In this document: piece after piece, positions 56,251 through 64,000 of the stretch
Numbering within the stretch: position 1 is the stretch's first letter
Layout of the letters: each line of letters opens with the position of its first letter
DNA from: Drosophila pseudoobscura
Lineage: Eukaryota; Arthropoda; Insecta; Diptera; Drosophilidae
NCBI RefSeq assembly: GCF_009870125.1
Contig: NC_046679.1
Span: 29,264,001 to 29,328,000 of the forward strand
Direction: 5' to 3'
DNA length: 64,000 nucleotides
The notes under the pieces: model-generated
Database searches by the model: none
What the model saw: only the letters and a program-made list of their open reading frames with translations
What the model was told of the DNA's origin: nothing
Program-made: the position numbers and the translations under genes

Positions 56251-58530
56251 CATAGCCAAGGAATAAGCCTGAAATCATAGTCAGGGCAAAGAAAAGAAGT
56301 CGTGGAGAAGGCGACAGATTTCGCAGCCAAAACCAATAACAATTTCAATGGCTTGTGGTGGTGCGAAGAGGAAATAATAAAAATTAACCACACATACAAG
56401 ACAGAAACTCTCTGCAGATGGAAAAACTACGTTTATGGGAACCGAAGCATTTGAAAACGGATGAAGAAGTGAGGTTAAATGATAAATTTATTGAGGGATT
56501 TTGGGAATACTGTGGAAAAGAGGAATAAGAAATGGCATGAGAGGTGTCACTATTTTCGAGGAGGAGTTCACGAGAAGACTCCTTTGATTTGTGGGCACTT
56601 CTGGAGGTCGAAGATCCCTTTCTTTACTTTCGTTGGGGATGTCGTCAATGAGCTGCTTGGAGTTCTTTCTTAGTAGAAGTCTCAAAGCGGTCCTTTTTTT
56701 AAGTCTAATAGAATTAGCTGCCTCTTTATGGCCGTATCCTTTTCTTTGGAACGATCCTACGTATTCAAGCGATGAGTCACCCTTCACGCCTTCAATTGGA
56801 TCCTAACAGAACACTGGTCTTCCAATTTCAACGATTTTCTTTGTTTTCTACATCGCCCGATATCTTACTCATATAGGCGCCAACCAGCCAAGCGAGTGAG
56901 CCGGGGGTTGAAGCACAAGCGAAACGAGTGTGCAGCATATGAAAGACATATAAAATGCGGAATTTTATAGATTTTTCTTTATAAAAAAAACTGCAATTTG
57001 CATAAAAACTTAATGAAAAAATCAGAAATAAATAAAATATGCCAAAAATGGATTTATTCCATTGGATAAAAAAAAGTAAAACCCGTAAAATCTAGACATG
57101 TTCTTAATCGCTCGAATGAATACCCGATTTTCCACCGCATAAACCTCTGGGCCGTCGGAACACTTGTTAAAAGGTGGCCTTCTTTCGTTGGCTATGGCTT
57201 TTGTCGGCCTTGCGAAAATGGCAAGCACATTTTATTTATTTATTAAGCTTAGGTGACAAGGACATTGGCGGATGTTCCCCCCAACCGAACATACATTTTC
57301 TTTCATTCCACCACAGAGTCCTTTCCGTCTCTCCCTCTCTCTCTCCCTCTCTCTGGCCCGTCTTTGTGTGTGTAATTAAGTGAGGCATAAATAAAATGCC
57401 TTTTTAGTATTCATCACAATTTATGCTAAGCTCTCAAAGCATCAAGTTGCCTATGACAAGGCGCCCAGAAGAATCTTTTCTTGGGTCTGGGTTTGCTGCG
57501 GGGGGATGGGGGTCTTGTGCCACTCTGTTGCATAACTAAGTGCGCTGGAGTGGGTGGCCCCTGGGCTGGGAGGATTACAAGAGCCAGCCGCCGCTAGTTT
57601 GGGCTTGGGGGCGCCTCCCCCCACATCGCACATTCCACGATTCGCGTCGCCGGCTTCGAAGCTCATCAAATATGCAATTAAATCAGTTTCCGTTTAATTA
57701 AACCGGAAGTGCGTTGGTTTTCAGCTCTCTCACGCTCACACTCCCTCATATTGGTTATGTATTGGTATTTCTCTCCCTCTCTCTCTCTGCTGCTGCGGTT
57801 TGATTTTTAAGTGCTGCGAAGGGGCTCGGAATTTTTACATTTTTATGAGGTTTTTTTCACTACATTTTGCCTCTGCCCCTTACACTGACTTCCTCATTGG
57901 TTATTTTGCATTTTATTGAATTGAATACAGAAGTAGGAGCAGCAGCAGAGAGTGGAAGATGGGCAAACCGCAAATGATTCGCGGCTAAGCAGGCAAAAGT
58001 TGAACGGGCGGAGGGTGAAGGCTTAGACCGGCAATAAGTTGGCCATTGGCATTGCCATTAAGTTGAAATGCAATTTGCCAGTGCAGTTGCCTTGACTGCC
58101 AGCAGAGCAGTAGCTCATCTGACTAATTAAACCACGCGAATTGTGCGCCTAAAGTTATGCCACACTCCACAACAAATGCTGTGCCTGTGCCTGTGCCACC
58201 GCCACTGCTTGTGCCTTGGTGGTGCCTGGGCTGTTGTGCTTATTTCTTAATTATTAATTAAGAATGAAAACAAGGCAAAAAGTAAGTTGCATGCACGGCA
58301 CAGTGCCACAGTGCTGGAATTGCCACAATTTTCGCCGAGAAAAGCCCGTGAGCGTTCAAAGGCTTTAAACACACTAACATTTAATGAAACACCGCGGGTA
58401 TGCTGGATATTGGGACATTTGTGTCATCGCGAATGGAAAATATAGTAAATACACAATTGTTTTAAGTTTATGTAATGAAAAATTAATTTTTTTATACAGG
58501 GATTTCTGCCTCCTGCCATTAATATACAAT
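56251..58530. other. non-coding DNA
   Basis: AAGCGAGTGAGCCGGGGGTT at about 56891 again resembles the Helitron-like block. CTCT-rich runs lie near 57330-57355 and 57770-57790. No gene is supported. Confidence 0.4.
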
Positions 58531-58935
58531 TTGTTTAGGGAAGCAGCTCTAACAGGGCCTTTGGACTGTAAAAAACCCGGGATTACAGCCTGTTACCGCT
58601 TTTCTGTTATCGACTGCTATCGTTCTTCTTTAACAGCCTGCATCCGCTATTATTTAACAGCCGTCAACCGATCTGGTGCTGGTGAATCAGCCTGTTAACG
58701 CTCTGCCTTACCAGCATGTTACCGCTCTTCTTTAACAGACTGTTACCGCTCTGCCTATCAGCCTGTTAGCGCTCCCCTTTAATAGCCTGTAACCGCTGCC
58801 AGTTTCAGATCACTGTTAACGCTAACGCTATCGCATGGGATGTTATGCCCGCAGCCATTTAAAGATCGCTGTTAACGTTCTCCTTTGACAGCCTGAGACC
58901 GCTCACTGTTAGCGCTCTCTTTCACGATCCAAACG
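58531..58935 (+). repeat. 50-bp minisatellite element, copy 4
   Basis: The longest copy of the family. It begins TTTAGGGAAGCAGCTCTAAC, matching the left edge of copy 1, runs through many (T/A)ACAGCCTGTTACCGCTC units and ends near CACGATCCA, matching the right edge of copy 1 (CATGATCCA). Confidence 0.8.
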
Positions 58936-61900
58936 GCTCTCGACTTTCATTCAGCGTGCTCATACTTGGACTTTATCCACCCTTTAACAAATCCTTTCAT
59001 AGACCTTAAATTTAATTGAAGACTCCTTCAAAATCTGTTACAAAAAACCTTGCCAAATGATAGAGCATCACAGACTTTCCCTTGAGTTTTCTTCTCTGTT
59101 TGTGTCATTTTCTCCACTTTGGCAGCATCGTCAACGTACATTTGGATATGGCAACTGTGTCAGAGCACCCCACACCCGCAGCACAGCACTTGTATATCTT
59201 AGGTATTATCCAGGGTTGTCAACGGCAACCAACGACAACAATGCTGTTGCTGATGATAATGATGATGATGATGATGAGAAGATGAGGACTCTGGCTATGA
59301 AGACGTTGTTGCCATAAGTTAATTTGCGTCTCATATATGCATGTGCTTGCATATGCATGTGTGTCAACCTGTACCGCACTGTACTCTACTCTACTGTACT
59401 GTACTGTACGTGTGTGTGCATACGGGTGGTCTACACATGTGTGTCTGTGTGTGAGTATGTTTTGCATTAAAACTTGAAAATTTAAATGCCCTAAGTGATA
59501 CAACTTCAAACTGTCTTACAAGTGGCCATATAAGTATGTCGCTCTCTGCTTGTGGCTTGTTCTGTCTTTCTGCAGCTACCATTCGATACCCAGTGATTAA
59601 ACAGTGGAAAAGTGTGTATAGGACACGAGGCGAGGCATGTGACAGAAGGAGGAAGAAGTCTTAGGCACTGACTTTAATCAATAATTATCAAATTGTGGCT
59701 TGAAGAACTTCAAAGTTCTCTTTATAGTTGGATTATAGATTGCTCAATGGCATTCTCCGCTGTGCTGTTGATTCTGCGCCTACCCCCGGCTCACACGCTG
59801 AATAGAGCCATGGAACCGTCCATTCTTTTCAGTCCAAAATGATATTTATTTCCTTTTCTTCTAGCCAGAAGTGAGTAATTGATTCTTGGATGTTTTTATC
59901 CTAGTCTTCCTTCTCCACGCGACGTCTATCTATTGTTCTGCTCCAAATACAGAGGTATCTTCTAGTCAAAATTAGCTCATCATATTTCTTTGTCTGCGGC
60001 TTTTTGTAATTAGCATGAAAATAACTTTGTCCGCTCTGCTTGAGGCACACACACACCACAGGCTTTAAAGGTTTTTCATCGCCCAGGCCGCACACATCAT
60101 CCATGAAACCCATGAACTCGCACTTTGGCAGATAATTGAAACAAATGCATATTTAATGGATGGCGCATAGAGCTGCTAATATGTGTCATCTGTCAATAAG
60201 ATGTTATGTTTCGGTTTAGTAATTGATTTTGCGTATTTATCACGCAAATTAATGTTAATTGTGAGCTAATATGAATATTTATCACCCCTCAAACACGGCG
60301 TATGATTGAATTGCTTGAGTGCTTCTCGCAGGGGTTACCTTTCCTATCCTCTCTTTTAAGTGGTAGCCGTGCCCCACTGCGGTTTCATTGAACTCTCCCT
60401 CTCTCTCTCTCTATTGGGGGCTCGGACTTTCGTAAGGCCATTATACTTATGGCCACATGATAATTGCCTCAATTAAAATGCCAATTCCGTGGAAAGCGGT
60501 GTGGATGTTGGGGCCAGCCATCATCATTACATATAACATGAAATGTCTGCCTGGAATGACCCCTTCCATATGTGGCATTCCTTTGCGCGTCATTAGCAAA
60601 TGACGTTGAAAAGCCTCAGCTCCAGAATGATTTGGTGTTGTGTTCTTCAAAACAGTTTCTCCAAATTTTTCCATCCCCCCAGTTACCACATTTCATTGGT
60701 ATCTCTCCTACGTTTACACAACAATTTATTTTCATTTAAAAATATATTTTTTCCACCATAATATTTACTCAATTGAAATTTACACTTGAATTTGAGTTCA
60801 TTGCCTCGCATTAATATTTATTTAAGGAATTACACAGCAAACAAAAAAATATATGTACAAATTCAACTGGGAATTTTCTGGGAAATGTTGAACAATTTGC
60901 TGAAAATAGTTTTTCAGAACACATACAGAAGGGAACCGAACCCAAAAGTAGCAAAGAAACATTCTTCACTCTTTCTTCCGCCTGGCCTTTTTTTTTTGTT
61001 GTATTTTTTGTTCAATTTTAATTACAAAACTTTTCATTTCGCTACGCTGCGCCTCAGAGGGAGTGATGGGTGCTGGGTTCTGGTGGGGGGGGAGGCGCCA
61101 CGCTTGATTACAGGGCGTGCTTATGCGCTGATTGCTGGGCTATGGGTTCCATGTTGCCACCGCACCCCTCCCCCCTTCACTGATTGTTTCATGCAGCTTG
61201 ACTTTGCCATCATTATTGGCTATTGGTTTGGGGCTCTGTTTCTTTTTTCCTTTGTCTCTTCTCTCCTTTTGAATGCCACATAGTTGTCCCTTTTTTTTTG
61301 TTGTATTTATTTCCTTTCGAAATAACGAAGAACAACTCTTTATCAAACATTTTTGTGATGTTTTTATTACTTTCTAAATACTTTTCGGTGGCTTTTTGGT
61401 AATTATTTGCACAGCGAAACTCCATTGGAAATACACTTTCTTGTAGGATACCTTTGAGGACTTTTCCGGCTGACTGCCTGCTACCTTTACCTTTTCTGGG
61501 TTTTCGTTTCGCTTTCCACCTGACCTTTTGTCCAAAACAAATGCCAAATGCCAAACATATTTCAATGCGGATTCAAACAAATTAATTTTACACAAATTAA
61601 TGAAAGACAACGCCCACTCCAGAGAAGTTGCGTTCCGTTTAACCATAAAAACACAGAGAAACGAAACTCTTTAAATTTTTGCATGCCACATGTTCTGAAA
61701 TATGTTGCCACAATGCCCCGGCAGGCAAAAGAGTTGACAGCCATGCCCACTCCTGCTGAGAACTCGACAGTACTGGGCTGCGGCAGAGTGGGTGAGTGGG
61801 ACAGGCTGCTGTGCTACGACGAATTACAATTATGATGACACAAATTGGTTATGTTTTCTCTGCGACTCTGCAACCTCTGACTCTGCCCCTGCCCCCTGAC

Positions 61901-62696
61901 TCTGTTCCTGCCTCTGTATGTTTCTGGGGTTTTTGTGTGTTTTGTCTTCAAGTAGGTTTTTTTTTTTGGGTTGTTGTAGCAACCAAAAAAATGTCAGGAT
62001 GGATACCTAGACGGCATGTGGAGGCAAGGCCTTGTCATCGTTGGGATTCTCTCTTCTCTGTACATTTTTGTGCTGCTGCAAAAGGGGATACAGACCGAAT
62101 CGTAAAAAATCATAAAGTATAATGCTGAGAAATTTATGCAAAAAATTGGCTTCTGGGTTTAGCTTTGGCCCAACATAAAAAAATATGAAATTACATATAA
62201 TAAAATGAAACAAAAATCAAGTCATAAAGTTGTTTGCCGTTGCGTCAGCTCTTGGGGTCATGTGGCAGGCGCTGCCAGAACCCCCCCCTGCCAAGGCTGT
62301 GGCTTTTGCATCTTTATGCGTCAAAAAGTAACTAGAACAAATTGCATTTGATTAGGTCGATTATGGCAGTGGATGCCATGGATGATATATGAATACCTAA
62401 GTGGTCTGAAAGGCAGGTTTTCAAGGAGGAGTTTTAAAGGCGAAGAAGTAGGAAGTTCAGCGAAAGGTATATCCTGGCTGCTGCAGTAAATAATCCCGCA
62501 AAAAAAAAACATATAACCTTTGTGTGAAAGTCAATGTCTAATAACCTCTGGCTATATGAGTGTTTTTTGGGTTATGGACTCTGCTAGTGGGTGTGGCAGT
62601 GGTCTGTGCGCGTGGGGGTTGGAAAAACAATTTGGAGCCGCAGACCTGCTGCATACAAACGACTATTACAACCCCTCTGGGCTAGAGCCACCCTAC

Positions 62697-62701
<5 letters not shown>

Positions 62702-62732
<31 letters not shown>
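62702..62732. repeat. (CA)n microsatellite
   Basis: A CA run of about 28 bp with a CCCA start. Confidence 0.85.
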
Positions 62733-62735
<3 letters not shown>

Positions 62736-63049
62736 GAACCCACCTGCTGGCCAGAAACAACAAAGAGAACATATAAATAACCTTCTCTCGGGTGGAGGGG
62801 AGGGGCAAAAAATGAAAATTGTTTACGCTGCCCACGGAGCAGAGCCCCAACAGAATAGAATACCTCGCATAGAGGAGCAACAGCCACCGAAGAGAAGACA
62901 TTAAGTTATTAAATTATTGTTTCGACCATAATTTCAGCGACACTAAAATTAAAAAACCATTACCAGGAAGCCAAGAGCCAGCCCTTGGCAGGAAAATATA
63001 TTTCCGCTTAATTTATTAACGATTTTTGTTAGCCATAAACTTATCATGC

Positions 63050-63073
63050 GTGTGTGTGTGTGTGTGTGTGTGT
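63050..63073. repeat. (GT)n microsatellite
   Basis: A GT run of about 24 bp, followed by a second short interrupted run. Confidence 0.85.
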
Positions 63074-64000
63074 TGGTGTGTGTGTGGGGGTGTCCTCCCT
63101 TCGTATTTTTCCTGCACCAACACTAAGTGATTTTTATTTAAGGCAAAGGCGGTGGAGGAGGAGGAGGAGGAGGCGGTTGTTTTTTTTACGATTTTCACAT
63201 AATTATAATTGAAATTGCGACGGAGAAGCCGTGAGGCTTCCGTTCGAGTGCCAATAAATAATAGAATCAAGTCATAAACTGATAAATGATGAGGCACAAA
63301 AGGCGAAGAAGTAGAAGGCACGAGGATGAGTAGGGATGGGTCTTTGGGTCTGTAATAAACAAAGTTAATCATTTAGGATAATTGAAATTTTTACGAGACA
63401 CTCAAAGTTATGTTTGCCTCTTTTTTCTTCGTCTTCTTTCGGCTTTTTCTGGCAGGTATCCTGGCGCCCAGGATACTCATTAGGAGGTTAACAGGGGTGG
63501 ACGGCTAAGTGCCATGTACTTATCGATGCGAAACTGTTGATTGGAATTATGTACGAAGACAAAGGCTAAACAAATACGAGGTCGCCAATAAATAAGGTCC
63601 TGCACGTGGCACATGAAAAGCGCCTGAAAGTATGCAACAAAATACGAGTCCTGCAGATGGAGGTCTCTGGGGAGGTGTGCCGCGACTTCCAAGAGGAGTA
63701 TGCAAGTTTTTTACAGAGATATTTGGCGGAGAATGAAATGGCCTGCAGACCAAAGGAAACGCCTTTGTTTTGGATTAAAATTGGAATGATTTTGGAAAGA
63801 AATCTTTAAGGAAATGTGTCTATAAAGTCCAACAAATTAAAGTAAAAGTTTAGCCCTATTTAGGCATCAAAAATATGCCTATTACACCTTTGGATCTACC
63901 TCCAATACCTACTCCTTTAGAGGCTCTAATTAAACTCATTGATCTGTAAAAACCTAAAAGCTTTCAAGGACTACCCACAAGCCAAAAATAGAGAGGAAAG

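Larger units (their letters stand above)
58936..64000. other. non-coding DNA to the right edge
   Basis: Has CA/GT arrays at 62702-62732 and 63050-63073, a GAT/GAC-rich run near 59250-59275 and purine runs near 63153-63175. Short frames at 60447-60689 (minus) and 63606-63809 (plus) are protein-like by composition only. Confidence 0.4.

Noticed and set aside
60447-60689. 80-codon minus-strand frame rich in His and Met
   Set aside because: Single short frame, no start context, no neighbouring exon or known motif; likely chance.
63606-63809. 67-codon plus-strand frame with protein-like composition
   Set aside because: No recognised family, no promoter or splice evidence. Conservation data would be needed to keep it.

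Overview
This is a stretch of fly nuclear DNA, almost certainly Drosophila. The genes have short introns (roughly 55-160 bp) with GT/AG borders, GC-rich third codon positions and TATA/initiator (TCAGT) core promoters. The non-coding DNA is AT-rich with many (GT)n/(CA)n and GAGA tracts. A mitochondrial-type aconitase, a large tandem UDP-glycosyltransferase (UGT) cluster and an embedded carboxylesterase match, as I remember it, the D. melanogaster 86D interval on chromosome arm 3R (mAcon2/CG4706, the Ugt35/Ugt86D cluster, CG4757-type esterase). I cannot fix the species from sequence alone.

Layout. Bases 3-758 (+) hold the 3' end of the aconitase. Bases 759-17859 are non-coding: several local tandem repeats, a Helitron-like remnant (14343-14930) and a 50-bp minisatellite. 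Bases 17860-46378 hold nine intact UGT genes, called here UGT-1 to UGT-9 from left to right: UGT-1 (-), UGT-2, -3 and -4 (+), then a carboxylesterase (+), then UGT-5, -6, -7 and -8 (-), and UGT-9 (+). UGT-8 and UGT-9 are head to head, 179 bp apart. Bases 46379-64000 are again non-coding apart from a possible two-exon 3' gene end (47839-48045, -).

Function. The UGTs and the esterase are secretory/ER-pathway enzymes typical of detoxification of plant compounds, pigments and hormones. The esterase would hydrolyse esters (phase I) and the UGTs would add a sugar (phase II). All nine UGTs share a phase-1 intron near codon 77-90. UGT-1, -3 and -4 have a second, phase-0 intron. UGT-1 to -5 keep the N-terminal SH catalytic-histidine motif; UGT-6 to -9 have SQ or SS instead. 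UGT-1 to -7 end in a KxKxx ER-retrieval signal; UGT-8 and -9 do not. UGT-9 has also lost the donor-site histidine and is a pseudoenzyme candidate. UGT-3 and -4 form a mosaic of near-identical and diverged blocks that suggests gene conversion. Several UGTs and the esterase share a TATA element 33 bp upstream of a TCAGT initiator.

Mobile and repeated DNA: two AT-rich MITE-like elements with CAC...GTG inverted ends flanked by TA, one dispersed 50-bp minisatellite family in four places, a Helitron helicase relic, and several local tandem duplications.
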